Positions 12,126 through 26,600 of a stretch of DNA of 64,000 nucleotides are shown here, piece by piece. Position numbers and translations under genes: made by a program. This stretch comes from Liolophura sinensis (taxonomy: Eukaryota; Mollusca; Polyplacophora; Chitonida; Chitonidae). The stretch lies in NCBI RefSeq assembly GCF_032854445.1, contig NC_088300.1, forward strand, positions 65,570,984 to 65,634,983, in the 5' to 3' direction. The notes below the pieces were generated by a model. It was not told the DNA's origin and searched no databases. It saw only the letters and a program-made list of their open reading frames with translations. Positions within the stretch are counted from its first letter, which is position 1. Every line of letters starts with the position of its first letter.

Positions 12126-15100
12126 TGAACAAACATTTTTTATAATTAAGCTTTTTCCTAATCAGGAATAATAATTAACGCCATAAACATGGATGCTTAC
12201 GCCACCCTAAGCAGCCAAGTCATACACGGTGACAAAAACCTTTTGCCAAAGGTTTGATGATTGAAGCACCTCGTCATTTTAGCTAGAAAACCAGGAACAT
12301 TGTAATTTTGTAATACTTTAGTGCTTCGTATGTAATATATTTATTCATAACCACAAAATAGAATATACATGTCCAGGCAATTGCTGGCATCATTTGGAAT
12401 TTCTCCTTTAAACGGTCGGGATAGTTCTGAACCCTTTCTTCATTACAGAACCTGAACCTGTCAGTGTATATCAATAATTATTAAATGGGACCGAACAGGT
12501 GATACTCATTCTAGTATCTTATAATATAAGACTCACAACAAAGAGGGTAAAACCAAAGCAACGACGACAATGTGATAACTGGCAAATGATCACACGTAAC
12601 ACACGTATATTGGCCAATATTGTAAGCCGTGGAAATATCATTGTATAACATAATTTCTTAGCTAAAAAGTATCAGAGATTCGTAAAAGGGAAAGGGTTCA
12701 TACAGATATACAGTATACATGTGCATGTAATGTAAGGGAGAATGAATCAAATCTACTCAAATATTATCCAGACGGGGAATCAAAAAAAATTTGGTCACAA
12801 TAGTCCATCATGGAATTACAAGCATGGAACTAAACAAGCTTGGAGATAAGTTTAAAACTCATAGGAAGAAGTAACTAGAAGAGATAATTATTTGTGTGTA
12901 TTCGTCAGCTATTCCGCTAATATATACATGTACACAACTTGATACAGCTCAAGTTTAAGTAGGCCCTACCGTACTCACATGGCCTCTTATAGCTGGGTGC
13001 TTAATTACTTTTTTAGTTCCCGTAAATAAAAGAATCTACCAGATAACATTTAGATAAAACTTACCACTGGAAACTTGCTCTCTGGAATGTATATGTATGT
13101 GTCCTAATATATGCCGACCCTGGTAAATCTATGAAGAAACAGATATTATTGGGGATATGGGTGGAAATGGCCAGTCGCTGCAGGGCAGAACGCCTCGGCA
13201 GAATTTTGGCTGAATTTTACCTTGCCAAGACGGAATAAAACTGCACAGCAGATGCAGGGTAATAGAGTGACGCTGGAAGTTTGAATCTCAAGTACCGCCA
13301 ATTTTCTACGGCTCATTACATCCGAATTAGAGCCTGGGAGGCAAAGGGTTTTCAGTCCAAGGCCGCCTGGACAATTGCCTCCACCATAAGAGGTTTCTTA
13401 ACCTTGGCTATTGTTTGCTTCAGAGTTACGTGTAGGCGACACTTGTATTCCAAAATGGCGTCGCCAAGAACGGTTTTTCTGGCAACCAGGAATAATGCTT
13501 CAGTTCGACGATGTCAACGAAAAAAAATGAAACGCTGTTTTCTGAGAATTTCAGTTATTAATTTGCGTATGGATCAAAAATAGAGGTTCTAAATTGTGCA
13601 TGTGATATATTAAAGTTCGATTCCATGAGAGTATGTGGGTTATAGGCTACCACAAAAACACGGATTTTGTCAAAAAATGATGTCAACAAAGAGGACCACA
13701 TAAAGGTTGTAAGACGCTTTGTTGACACACGGCAAAGCCCGTGCAGACAATTGCCTTTGCGGCATGTTTCCCATTATAACTCCATTCTCTTCGAATCTGT
13801 ACGGTGCAGCAACAGAAAAGTAATAGATTTGGCGATCTGGGCTTGAGAACACGTCATCCGCTTAAATATTGAAGAGGCACTCAAGAACCAGAAGCCCGGT
13901 ATCTCCCGCACACCTGTCCAACAATGACACAGCTAGTGGTCCATCGTCTGAAATCCATACCTACAATTGGCGCGCCAGGGGATCCCCGAAAGCTAACCAA
14001 CACCCAACGCCGGAAAGAAAAAGGCGAAAAGAAAATCTGAAAGAAACATTTTCCACTGATGTCTCCAAATTGAAATCCCATGGTAAAACTTGGAGATTAC
14101 CCCATGTTCTTCAAAACCCCTTGAACTCCTACTCTTTGCTCTGAACTGTTCCCAGAAATTTTAATTAAATGTTTAAGAGATTTCTCAGAGCACAAAACAC
14201 AGAATGCACCCCATTGGAAGGAGGAAAAAAACAAAAAAAATACGCTCTGTATAATGAGTTGGTTTAATTAGTAGTGTTAATTTTCTTCCTAAACTTTGAC
14301 ATTGTCTGCTATGTGTTGTAGAGTTTTATGTTGTTCGAGCAGTACTCCAGTCAGTTGTACTACAAAGCACAAGTTAACAGAGGTGTATCATGAAACAGCC
14401 ACATTTTTTAAATATAATGATAATACCAAAGTCAAGTATACCTGGCAATATCAACACGTGAGAAACAATGTTTCCCCCGTGGAGATGAAGCTTTTCACTT
14501 GGCGGTTGAATTGAGAATTGCAGCAATGGATATGAATTATAATAATCGGAAATCCTTCTTAAGCGTTAAGGCATTTGGCTGCTTCTACCTGAGTACTCGT
14601 GATTCCAGCCACTGCACAGATAAGTGCATCTTAATCCCCCACAACCACATCCACAAAAATAACATTAAAATCAATGTAAAACCCTCGATTATCTGGATAG
14701 CTCTTACTTCTATTGAGCACCGCTGAAGTTTGTTTTCCTGGCCATCACCACAATCCAGCTAAATCACTAAGTACTCTTCTATAGTAAAACAGGCGAAACA
14801 TTGAAGGAGCCTGAATAACCCTGACTGATAACCAAGAGGCGCTGAATCACATTCTTCTGATTGTTGCCTTTGAAGACGTGCAGGACACCATCGACATTAT
14901 TCCTTTCAGCCTGAAGGTTTAACAGACGCCTCATAACCAACTCGAGCAAGAAGCTTTCCCCCCCAAAAAAGCCCCTTAGGCAGTATCCCACGTGCGCGTT
15001 TTCTTGGTCAACCGATTAGCACCGGAAGGTAACATCACTGACTCGTACATTATTTCCAGCCAAACGTTCGTATCAGGGATGTTCAGGAAACAATAGTTTA

Positions 15101-18100
15101 GCCAGGGAGAAAATGGCATTCGTTTAATCCGTTGGTGAACAACAATGATGGTCATAATTGAAATTTACGAGCGAGTAAATGGCCAGAAGATTGACTGGAG
15201 CAAGTTCCTTCCGATTACAACAATGTTATGGCTACTGGATTTCTTGACTGTGCTTTCCGTGCGGATGATTTGAAGCAATCTACCAGAGCCGCCATTGTTC
15301 CTGAAGCTAGCGCAGTGTAACCTACTATGCCTAACTCCTTTGACAATTTTTCCATTCGGCCCAAACGCTAAATGTCCCTCTATTGTCAGAATCGACAGGC
15401 TATCTTTATCTCGGGGACATCTCCAATTGAAGACAGATGTTAGGTAACTGTCGTTTTACCGAATCAACTTCCATTTAATTTAATTCGCTGGTGAAGGACC
15501 TTAAAAAGCCAGATTGTAAAAGGTCTTTTCCGTTCTGACGCGATGATCTCACGGGGTACGGAGCGTGAAATTAGCCTGTAACAATGGTCGATCCTGCTTC
15601 CACCTCTCAATGAAGCTTTTAACGTCAAACGACGAAAAAAAGATCCTAATTACGAGCGAATTCGAAAATTCGATTGTTCGAGCTCATGTTTTCCGTGCAA
15701 GATGGTACAAACCAGGATTTCTTTATAGCTTTTTCAATTGTCGTTTCTCGCCGGCACCATCTGTTTTTTTGTTTTTTTTTTTTGTTTTTTTTTTTTGTTT
15801 TTTTTTTTGTACATATGAATGAGAAGAAAAGCTGGACATATATGCATATATATTATAAAACATAACGGCATTTGGAGGTAACCCCATTTGGGATTGAAAA
15901 TAATTGCAAAATTTTCAAACCTCGAAACAGGATGCCCCCCCCCCCCCTCCGAAAATGACGGAAGCTACGTTTGAGTCAATAAATGATTCATTTGCAGAGT
16001 CTCTGGTTTGAGAAAAGAGCATTGCATGGGAGAAAAATACGCGTTTGTAGCCACACCTAATTGTTAATGCGGCACAAGCGCGTGTTAATGCCATGAACTA
16101 GGTAATAACACACCTTGACTTGCCAGGTAATCATCTCCTGTAAAACTGTAACATCGGCTACCTGGACATTAACTGTTTACCTAATCGTTCTAATTGAGGT
16201 AGAGACGGCTTGATGGCTCTGAACGGCCAGGGTAAACCCTCTTAGGGCAGGTAGACGCAAGGGTGCTCTAGCGAGACATCTCGGTGAAAAGAGCCGTCGA
16301 CTTGGCACCCGAAACACTTAAACTCAGGGGGTTTAAGAGCAGTCTGTGATCTTATATGCCATTAAGAGAGAAAAAGAAGGAGGCGATGGAGAAAGATATC
16401 TGTCGCACCCCACCCTATAAGGAGTTCGCCATAAGTCATCCAAATGTCATTGGCCCGATAATAATCAAGTGATTTCCAGACAGAGGAATCCAATGGCTAA
16501 GAACTGAACTCGGTGGCGATTGATTCCTGATAGATGGCTGGAAACAATGGTGGCGTGTTAGTGATATACTAAATGCTAACTTATCTAAAGAAAAGGGAAT
16601 CGTTCCAACATGTCAGAGTAACTATGGGGCCTTATGAATGGCTGGTGGGGGGGGACTACTTTGGCAAGAAATCCGAGCAGTTTGATGTAGTGATAAATTA
16701 GTACGAGATCACAAAGGACGATTACTACTGATAGAATCTGGAATACAAAAGTACGACTTACACAATGCAAATTTGGACAATATATACCTGTTTATGCATT
16801 CTGTGCTCGGAATAGCACATTGATCTATCTCAGTTAGTTCATTATGTACAATTTTTCATCATCCATGCCTTATAATTATTGTGCGAAAACGGCTGTACAT
16901 AGAAATTTGTCAATGCCACAAAACGTTGTCTGCTTAATGGGCGCTCTTTCAAGGTTTTGTCAACCTTGTCAACAAATTGTTATTTTTACTTTGCAGAGCA
17001 GTTTAGAACGTCGTCCACGGAACATCTTAAGCCTGTGGATCAATAATAAACTTGTTTACAAAGTACGAATGTAATACAGGTGTATCTTAAAAATGCACTT
17101 GACGTATATCAATATATATAGATATAGATATGTAAATAGTTAAACAGTCCTCAGATTGACTTTAAATTTGATCCATCCACGGTCAAACGAAAAGAATTCA
17201 GCATAATTGGTCGTCTCTTTCTAAACATAAGGCTGAAGAGTCAATAGCGCTAAATTTTGAACCCGAGATTACGGGGTTTTTATCGAACTTTAAAGGTTTA
17301 AGTCAATAGTGAAAGGTAATTTTCGAGCGAAACATTTAGATTGTTCCTTTTGCAATTGGACTATGGGTGACGAATAGGAAATAATGAGCTTGTTATATGG
17401 TTTCAATATAACTTGGTTCCCTCTTGGTCAAGATAGTTGACAGTCATCCTGGCTGACCCCACAGGGTTTTATTGTTCCGTCCGATAAACTCAGGAACCTG
17501 ATTAAGACGTTGCGATGTAAATCTAAGAGGGGAGGGGGTGAGCGCCTTCGGACTCTTCGTCTGCTCAAACAACGGGGATCTGGCCAGCGAAAATCAAGCG
17601 AAGCTTCATCCCTGACCACTTATCCGTCCGTCTTCTGGATGTCAATCAGTCTGATGTCTCCGAGACTCTGTCAGCTCGCTTCCTCAGCCAGTGATTGCTT
17701 TTACAGTAAGAAAACAGTATAAATGACTGAAAGAGTTGGCCCACGCTGCGCGGATGGCCGAGTTGAAGTACAGGGGGCTCATCTGCCCGGACCGCTCAAC
17801 ATGCCGCCTTTCTGAGTCTAAATGATTGGGAGCTTGCCGTGAGCGGGGACTGAAGCACTCTTCACTTGACAGAGTGGTCTTCCTCCACAGAACATCGAGT
17901 AGGTAGCAAACCGGCCATGTGCATGACAATATCCCTGATTTGCTAAAATCGCCGAATTACTCAGCCTTCTTAATCACTGAAGCCCAGGAAAGTTTTTAAT
18001 TGGGATTCTGCCATGGCAGGCCAAGCAGATGGGGCGCAGTTCAGTCTACATCAACACGGTCACCAAATAATATGATTAAACCGTAAAATAACATTCGAGC

Positions 18101-18489
18101 AACGGAGCGAGATAACTCTTTTCAAATTGCAACATCTGAAATGAAACATCTTTAATTAGGGATCAAATTAAAAGCATTCTTCACTGTTAATAAGCTTCAC
18201 AGCTTTCACCTATATCATAACTTATGATAAACACACGCGACAGCGCGTGTCAAGGAACAATTCATTTAATAAAGATAAAATCGCGTTGTCCAAATCCTTT
18301 AATTCTGCATTGTTCTAGAAATGTAGTATCATTGTTTATTGATCCCGTTATTGGATGCCGTTTAAGCGCCTTGGCACTAGAATCACTAAGGTGTCGTCAA
18401 CATAGTAAGACTTAGTCATACTAACTTGAAAACAGTTTACTGCGTTAAAACTGAGATTTACCTTAAAGATTTTTTTATCTTAGCGCTAT
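12126..18489. other. Intergenic DNA with several GC-balanced blocks
   Basis: No gene is supported. Blocks near 13,140-13,500, 14,780-15,620, 16,030-16,550 and 17,420-18,060 are unique, GC-balanced and non-repetitive in an AT-rich background, and some contain homeodomain-type TAATTG/TAATTA cores. They could be conserved regulatory elements or decayed exons. Short homopolymer stretches lie at 15,768-15,810 and 15,937-15,948. A 91-aa plus frame (13869-14144), Ser/Arg/Lys-rich, is not recognised. Confidence 0.4.
15768..15810. repeat. T-rich low-complexity tract
   Basis: T homopolymers broken by single G bases at regular spacing. It generates poly-Phe-like frames on the plus strand, which are not genes. 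Confidence 0.9.
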
Positions 18490-18500
18490 ACGCATTAAGA

Positions 18501-18557
18501 ATGAATGATTATGGTTTAACGCCACATCGGCAATATTTCAGCCATATCGTGGCGAAC
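18501..18557 (+). mobile_element. Short SINE-tail insertion with target duplication
   Basis: A 57-bp segment containing GGTTTAACGCCACATCGGC and GCAATATTTCAGCCATATCG is flanked by a perfect 11-bp direct repeat ACGCATTAAGA (18490-18500 and 18558-18568). The internal sequence resembles the 3' end of a mollusc-type tRNA SINE different from family A. The likely event is a severely 5'-truncated retroinsertion. Confidence 0.65.
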
Positions 18558-19014
18558 ACGCATTAAGAGCATTTATGTTCAAATCCATGCTCAGGAATAC
18601 CAAAAGTAAAGACAAACCCTGACTCAAGTATAAGAGCTAATCATCTAGAGAAAAATACACTTCAACCCAAACTGCAAGCAAACTTTACTGTAATACTGTA
18701 TATTATAGGTGAATGTTGCATGTAGACAGACCTTGCGCTTCTTTGTCCTTATTGGGCAAACAGCCATACCAGCTTAAACAAACGGACAAATTCTGCATGT
18801 GCGCAAGTTATAGGCGAAGTTGAAGAAAAATACCTTTAAGTTGAATATTTATACAAAACAAGGAAACATTCAGACGTGCATCCATGATAATATAAATAAA
18901 AAGTGGAAATCCACTGGCTGCTACTGTAAGCTTTATCGCTTATAATGAATCTTTCTTGCATGGAATAATCCGTCATATACAGTTATTACGAACAAAACAG
19001 TCTGTTCTTGTATA

Positions 19015-19176
19015 TATTTATTTATTTATTTATTTGATTGGTGTTTTACACTGTACTCAAGAATATTTCACTTATACGACGGTGGCCAGCATTGGTGGGA
19101 GGAAACCGGGCAGAGCGGGGAAAACTCACGACCATCCGCAGGTTGCTGGAAGACCTTCCCACTTACGACCGGAGAG
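19015..19176 (-). mobile_element. SINE family A, 5'-truncated
   Basis: On the plus strand it begins with a TTTATTTATT tail and TTGATTGGTGTTTTACACTG, then continues through the core GGAGGAAACCGGGCAGAGCG and stops at CCGGAGAG. The tRNA-like head is absent. Confidence 0.85.
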
Positions 19177-19380
19177 TTTTTGTATATCCAGCGCAGTTTA
19201 ATTTAAACACTGTGAAATTAAAGCCCTCTCATAAAGTTGGATTACATACATAGACACGAGTGATTTATATGATTGGTGTTAAACACCGTATAATGAAAAA
19301 TTTTTTGGTCACTGACATCCGTCAGGTTTGGAGAATGTCAAAAGTTTCCGCGTGGTGTAGCCCACCGCATCATATATTGA

Positions 19381-19494
19381 ATTATTTCATTGTCGTTTTA
19401 CGCCTTACTCAAGAATATACTTATACGATGGCGGCCAGCATTGTAAAGGGAGGAAACCGGACAGAGCCCGAGGGAAACCACCGACCTTCAGCAG
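19381..19494 (-). mobile_element. SINE family A fragment
   Basis: It contains the reverse-complement tail and core (CAAGAATATACTTATACGAT, then GGGAGGAAACCGGACAGAGC) and ends at about 19494. Another degenerate tail fragment (ATGATTGGTGTTAAACACCG) lies just left at 19268-19290. Confidence 0.75.
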
Positions 19495-19499
19495 AAAAC

Positions 19500-21850
19500 A
19501 TTATGTTGTGTTGGAGTCGAGATTACCACCCCCGCCATGGTCAAACGCGAGCTTCGCTTTTTCTTACCTGTATATGTGGTCTATACGGTCAAGGTAAAAA
19601 AGCAATTATTGAAAACCTTGAGTTCATCAATTTCGCATATGATTTTACTTGTACCCTAATATTACTCACCACATATACATAGTAAATAATAAACTTGAGA
19701 AAGTCGACAAAGAAGTTATATTTCTTGTTACAATACTTTATTATTTTACATCGTAGGATTTAACACTTTCATCAACCTGATACCCAGGAATAAATACGCA
19801 CGACAAGAGTCAACAGTTTGAAAACCAATCCCAATAAATGCCAAATTAACAGATTCCAAAGAAAATTCAAACATATCGTGATGTTTTGTCAAAGTAATAA
19901 ATCGAGAGGCATAAAAGTGCATAGTGTTGCGGTGCTTTTGGTACTTGTCACCATACCAGATGGACAAATACAAAAAATTATAAATTATCATATTTGGAAG
20001 TAAATGTATGCACAAAAAGTACTAGAAAATCTCCAAAATAACATGATTAAACAGAAGTTATCAAAACGTTTACAATACATGTTGTAAATAGATTTACCAG
20101 GAGAACGTGAATGATGACAAAAGTTATTGTCTATTGCAATGAAACATCGACAAGACGGATATGCACACCCATCATTGCCGATTGAACATGTTTATAAAGG
20201 AAACCCTAGACGTCAGGCATCATGCATCACAGCATTCAAAGATGTATCCAAAAATACAATCAATATATGATTCTTCCTTCACCGACATATTTGAATCTTC
20301 CTTCACCGATATCTGTTTATTTATTCAAATACTCTTTTCAGGGGTATATATCAAAATCGCCATCTTCCAGGGTGTTCTAATAACATGTATACACAACTCA
20401 GCGAGTTAATAATGAATGAGGCAATCCAAGTATTATAAAGTGAACACTTATACTTCAACAAAATAAGCTACATTTTTCCGTTTTCCCACCTTTAATATGT
20501 ATTCTGTGCGAGACATTATAGCACTTCTGGAAAGAACACGGCATCTTCATGGGGATTTTTTCCTTTCAAAAAAAATGTCAACTTGTTTAAAAACAAGAAC
20601 CGAGACATTTCTTTATTTCAGATACTTCAGAATACTTTCGATTAAACAGTAAGCACCCACTGTATGAAACTGTATGAAAAGAATAATAAATCTGTGAACT
20701 TCGCATATACATATGGTTGGGACAAAATTGGGAGGCATTATTTGGTATACCGGTACATGCTGTATTATTTTATTTTAAATATTTAACACTGTTTTCTTCA
20801 AATACCAATAACATACAAAACACCCATAGCATAAATAAGTAAATAATTAACAGGTATGTGTTCCGTCTTAAAATAAATCTGGATCCATTAATATACGTTC
20901 TTGTGTACATGTATTTGGATCTATAACGAGTGTTGTATACAGTATCTTATATCGAGCAGACAGTTCAGGACAAAGAATATCATTCAATCATCTCAGATCC
21001 AAATGGAAGACAGGAAGCACTCGAAACTGGACACCTTGCAAATTGGACACCGTTTCTGGCACCTTTCCCCATAGTTTAACATACATGAATACAGCTGGAT
21101 ATGCAACATTTTACACCGTAAAACTGGAATGTTAACGTTTTCTTAGAGATTTCCTTGCATGTGTACATCCATTAAAAATTCCACTGCAAATTAAAAACGC
21201 TAATGACGTTTACCAGGTACATAATAATCTGTTTCGGCGATTGCAAAATTCGACTTTTGTTCTCTGTTTTGAGCTGAGACAATATAGCCATGATCAAACT
21301 CACATCATGGAAGAAACCTTTTCAATTTTTACTTCTACAGTTATATTACACCCTAAATCAACTAGAAGTTGATCCCAATTACATTAACATAAGAACAACC
21401 ACTGACTTACACGTGATGCACGTAATACCAAATCAACAGGACAAGCTTCAAAGGGGAACGACTGTACAAGTCAACGGAACAAGAGGAATGACTATATACC
21501 TACACTCGTGACCCTATTACTATAAACACAAAACCATTCATATAGGACTATATGTTCAGCGAATCTTTGATCGTTTTTTCTTAACCCATGTTTAATTACT
21601 CAATCACAAGATTACTAACACAAAACAAATGGTAAATTCACTTGCAGATCGTGTAAAAACAACAGAAGTTTGTTCAATAAAGGTAATAAAACAGTAAAAC
21701 CCAAAAACAAGTAAATTTACAGCAAAGTAAGCAATAAAAAAAATACGAGATTTTCTGTCTGTCATTAACTCCTGTGTATACACAACAAAATAAGGTGTTT
21801 CAGGGAAACTGACATCAGCACACATTAAAGAAATAAAAAAACCAAAAAAA
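19500..21850. other. Intergenic DNA, nothing recognised
   Basis: AT-rich sequence without a supported gene, RNA or repeat. A 73-aa plus frame at 21290-21511 matches no family I know. Confidence 0.5.
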
Positions 21851-21854
21851 TTTC

Positions 21855-22097
21855 ATTAATACGCCGTACTCAAAGAATATTTCACTGATATGGCGGCTTC
21901 CAACATAATAATGGGATGAAACCAGACAGAGGCCAAGGGAAAACCGTGACCACCCGCAGGTTGCTGGCAGATCTACCCACGAATGATCAGAGAGGAAGCC
22001 AGTATGATATGGACTTGATCTCACAGCTCAGCACTGGAGACAGGCTCCTGGGAATTTGTGCTGCGCTAATACGCTAACCACTCAGCCATGAAGGCCC
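21855..22097 (-). mobile_element. SINE family A, near full length
   Basis: It runs from ACGCCGTACTCAAAGAATAT through the core to a recognisable tRNA-like head (reverse complement of the B-box region at about 22010, and AACCACTCAGCCATGAAGGC at the end). It is diverged from the other copies, so probably old. Confidence 0.85.
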
Positions 22098-23606
22098 AAA
22101 CAAAAAACATGAAATAAAATAAAACATAACTTGAAAATGTATGTTTTATCATAAGACTAATTAAATAGCTCCCAGGAACTGGCTATATCTCACGGCTCAT
22201 AAGATTTTATTAAAGAGCATTCTATTCACATAGATGAAGTTGATATCGTCACTTTGGCAAGGATTGTAACTGGAAACCAGGCACCCATAAAGGGGAAATA
22301 ACTGTGCGACGTAAGGCCTAACTAGGAAGGGAGAGTTAACTCCCGTGTTTGGTTCTGAAATGCTGTGACTTTGACTATGTCACACATTAGAAACCTTTAA
22401 TTACGTTTTGCTTTCCTTTTATCTACTAACTCAATCTACTTGTTACTTGCTCACATGTTGTAAGTCAAATGTTATTTAACCTTGCATCCTATAAACATTT
22501 TCAATTTGCCTCCAACACCAATGATGCTCTCATAAATTTCATTGTATTTGTTTCGAGATCATACACATCATCCTCATTTTATCCACAAAAATTTCAGACA
22601 CAGGTCTAGTTGTAACTTCTCACATCAATTGCATTAAAGTGGCAGGTCTTACTTGAATGGGGACTCAAGGCTCTTGTCCACAAGGTGGATGCTCTTACCA
22701 CAGTCAGATACACAGTGATGTCAAATAGAATTCTACTTCCACACCTTGAATCACTGTATCAAAAGTGGATGTAAGTGTTGCATATTGTTTCGACTGCCAC
22801 ATGACCATGTATATACATGTACACGTGTCTCAGGATACATAAAAAAAATTAGCGCTTTCTAATATTTCCTTTGGAGGCAACCCAGCTATTAGGCCATTAT
22901 AGCATAAACCCCAAAAATTTCATAGCTTAAGAAAAAAAAATTAACCCCGCTCCCTAAATGGATATAGGGAGCTTCTTTTTTGTATAAAGAGGGGTTGCAT
23001 GACTTACATCTGGCAGCCACATTGGACGACTGTGGCTATGCCAGCCCATGTAAATAGGATGCAAACATGGCTGATTGTTTATTGTTGACCGGCTGATGAT
23101 GTCACCTGCAGCCCCTCTTTACATCAGGTATTCATTGAAAAAAGAAGTGAGCAAGTGTAAAGCATATAAAATATATAACACATGTATCTCGTAACACCCC
23201 AGCCCCCATGCCCACAACACACACACACACCTCAAGTCTTCCAGGTACCAAATATACTAATGTTAACCTTATGTATCATAAATATTTTTAGTCATTGCAC
23301 ATCTCTTTTGACATTCCCTAAGGGACGGCGAATACCTTACGCCAGGCTTGAACATGAGAGGTTATGGGTAGATTTAAAGGCATGAACAAAAGAATGTTTA
23401 TGAAAGCTTTCTACCTTCATTCAAAGCAAAATTATAAACGCCAGAACGCGCAAAAACTAAGCAGGTCAAGTATAATGGGCACAAACCAAGCAAATCAAGC
23501 TCAAACCAATCCATGTATGAACTTATAAATACATGTAAATTCTTTTAAATACACGGTCATAATGCATAATACACATGTACAAAGACAAACATCTCTGCAG
23601 CAATAC
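22098..23606. other. GNPNAT1 downstream / 3'UTR region
   Basis: No further gene is seen. The nearest canonical AATAAA on the minus strand after the GNPNAT1 stop is at 23078-23083, about 525 bp downstream, so the last GNPNAT1 exon may extend to about there. The rest is unique AT-rich sequence. Confidence 0.4.
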
Positions 23607-26600
23607 TCAGTCCTTAAAGCGCTGTTGTAAAAAGTTATTGCCTTCTTCTTTTGTGAAACCAAATGTGTTGTAGAATGGGATCATCTTATCCTTGCAGTCA
23701 AGAGTGACCTTATAAGACCCTAACTTCTTACTTAGTAGCGTCAAAACGTCAAGAAGTCTGAAATACACGGGAAAAACAAAGAAAAAAACAATTTATTTAT
23801 TTATTTATTTATTCATTTGATTGGTGTTTTATGCTGTACTCGAGAATATTTCACTTATACGATGGCAGCCAGCATTATGGTGGGAGGAAACCGGGCAGGT
23901 CCCAGGGGAACCCATGACTATCAGCAAGTTGCTGACAGACCTTCTCACTACGGCCAGAGAGGAAGCCAGCCTGAGCTGGACTTGAGCTCACAGTGACCGC
24001 ATTGGTGAGAGGCTCCTGGGTCATTACGCTACGCCAGTGCCCTAGACAAATGAGCCACGGGGGCCCCACAAAGAAGAAAAATCAGTGATTAAGAATACAA
24101 GCATGTATATTTACACCGCTAATTGTTACTATGTTGGGGGATCCTCCACCCATTCATTAGAGTCTCTTCACTGCAGGAGTCGCTTCTGTAACAGCACTGC
24201 TGAATTCTGAGGTATGTTTTTCCCTTGAATACAGGACAAGTATTAAAGTATGTACAACAGAATTTCAAGACGTTTTAGGAGAGAACAGCTGTCTGACCAT
24301 TGATCAATCAGACTGCGTGCTTGAATCCAGTTCTGACTGGTTTAGCTGAAGTTTTTCTGAAGATTTTCTGAACTAACCGCGCTCTTTAGGCATGATCATC
24401 TCCTCCTCTTTAGACAAGATCAAGTCTATGTTCAGGAATCACAAGACACAGCCACAAGCCTATATAGCCTGTCAACTGTTACTGGTGACAACCTATAGAA
24501 CCTCTAAAATTCACTACTCCAAAACATCTACGTACAGCTTTCCTAATTGTTTCCCCCTGTAGTCGTCGCTGACAACAACATCCTCTATTCTTGCTCTCTG
24601 AAAAAACAACAACAAATGAATGCATGATGAGAAATTACAGAGGCATAAAAATCAGTGAAGCAAAGTGCAATTCCTGGTAACAAGGACACATGTTTAAGTT
24701 CTGACTTAATCGTGTTAACAAGACAGCACCCTGGCTATGACATATTTCAATCGAAAGCAGGATAGTCAAGCTTTCTGAAAAGTATCATACTTTATTAATC
24801 TAGTGAGATTTCACTGAATAACATGTAAAACAAAAATGACAATACTGCACAAATGGCTGGTGTGAAACAAGGCAGCATTTATCTCCCCAGCAGACCTTAG
24901 GTCTCCTTAGACACGCTGTTCGAATTATACAAATACATTTTTTGTCGTTCATGTTAGCATTTAGTCAGCATGGAGTTGTGAATAACAAATATCACAGTCA
25001 GTGAAGTACTCATTAGGGATGCCGAAGATTTATGGGAATGAGAAGAGGGCATCTCATCGGACAATGCTTTAAATTAAATAAATCTTTTCAAATAATTTTT
25101 TTTCTCTGAATTTATTACAGCTGGAAATTTTAAACTTTGCCCTGTCTTTCTCGCATACAAAGGATGTTTTTTTTCTCTGTTTTCTTTTATTACATACAGT
25201 AAAATTATTGAAATGCCTTGTTTAAGCTGATGTATTTTCTCTAATAATAACTAGGTCAGCACTGCCCTCATCTTAGGAGCCACCACTACAAAATTGAAGT
25301 ATAAAATCCAGCGACAGTTGAATGTCTAGATCCCCCTCAGTGGTGCTTAGGTTTATTTTCATTTTTGTCAGAACTGAGCGTCAATCCAGTTGTGCAATAA
25401 TCCTGTTGTAATTTAGCAAAAAGAATTAGCGGTACCTGCACACCCCCTCTGGAGGCTATGACCTGAACCAGAAATACCTCGGCCGTGCCTATGCAGACTA
25501 CTTGTCAACTGTATAAATGATATAGTAGACCCACTGTATGTCCAATTTCTAAGAAAGCTATTTATCACTTGGTCCTTCCTCGGCGAAGTCCACAACTTTA
25601 ATCTGCCACAGGCTACTGCTTAGACTATTAAATGAGAAATACCTTCGATGTTTGGGAGCTAGAGTAAACATGACGTCACCTTGCTGTCAACAAGAAGCTG
25701 TGACAAGATAAAGTTTAAGTGAACTTTTACTGGGTTGGAAAAAATCAAAAAAAATATTTAATGCCGGTTTAAGATACTTGTAATTGAAGTCTTTCAGTGG
25801 ACATAAACAAGGAGCTGTCTTTCACTTTAAAACCCCAAAAAACAAATACATGTAATTAATCTTTAGTGATTTCAAAAGAGGGGTGGGAGAAGACCTAAAC
25901 AACCACACGCACTTTGTTCTGACCTGCTTGGTAGCCCTAAAAAAAACAACTTTTAATCTGGAAATCTTATGAGGCCATGGGGCGACCAGTGTTAAAGAAA
26001 GCGGAAACATGATGCTGCGTCAACCGCATCCTGTGCTCATATGGCTAAAAGTCTAAACAAGGTTCAGGTGACCAAACAGTTGTGTTCTTGAGTTTCAGAA
26101 ATGGAGAAGGTTGGAAGCATTCAACTATATATATTTTTTTATTTGATTGATGTTTTGCGCCATACTCAAGGATATTTCCTTATATGACAGCGGCCATCCG
26201 CAGGTTGCTGCCAGACCCATTTACCTATAGGTTCCTACACACAGTCAGTTTAAAAGAAATGGGAGTTTGCCATCTGTAATTGTAAATTTTAGGGACCTAC
26301 AACAGGCTAGTTACAATATAAATCATTCACTAACACCCCTGAAGAAAATAAAACTTTCACCTCACAATAATCCTCAATATTCTACCTGTACTCACCGTAG
26401 CAGCTGTATGAATGAACTTTTGTTCCAGGAACAGTGTTGCTGTTCCTATAACCTGGTTAATTCTCGTATCTTCCAGGACCGTTACATAATAGGTGTGTGG
26501 ACAACTCTTCATGGATGTAAAACGTTCTGTCAACAGATTTGCATACACCATTTTAATTAATTTACCTGCCAGATGCACACGGTTATGAAATACAAATGAA

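Noticed and set aside
13869-14144. 91-aa Ser/Arg/Lys-rich plus frame
   Set aside because: No homology recognised and the opposite strand is also open; treated as chance.
11092-16083. Shared 13-mer ATGCGGCACAAGC in two GC-balanced blocks
   Set aside because: A few such shared 13-mers are expected by chance over this length, so it is not evidence of a common element.
16196-16215. TTGAGGTAG, let-7-like seed
   Set aside because: Only the seed matches; the rest of the mature let-7 sequence and a hairpin partner are missing.
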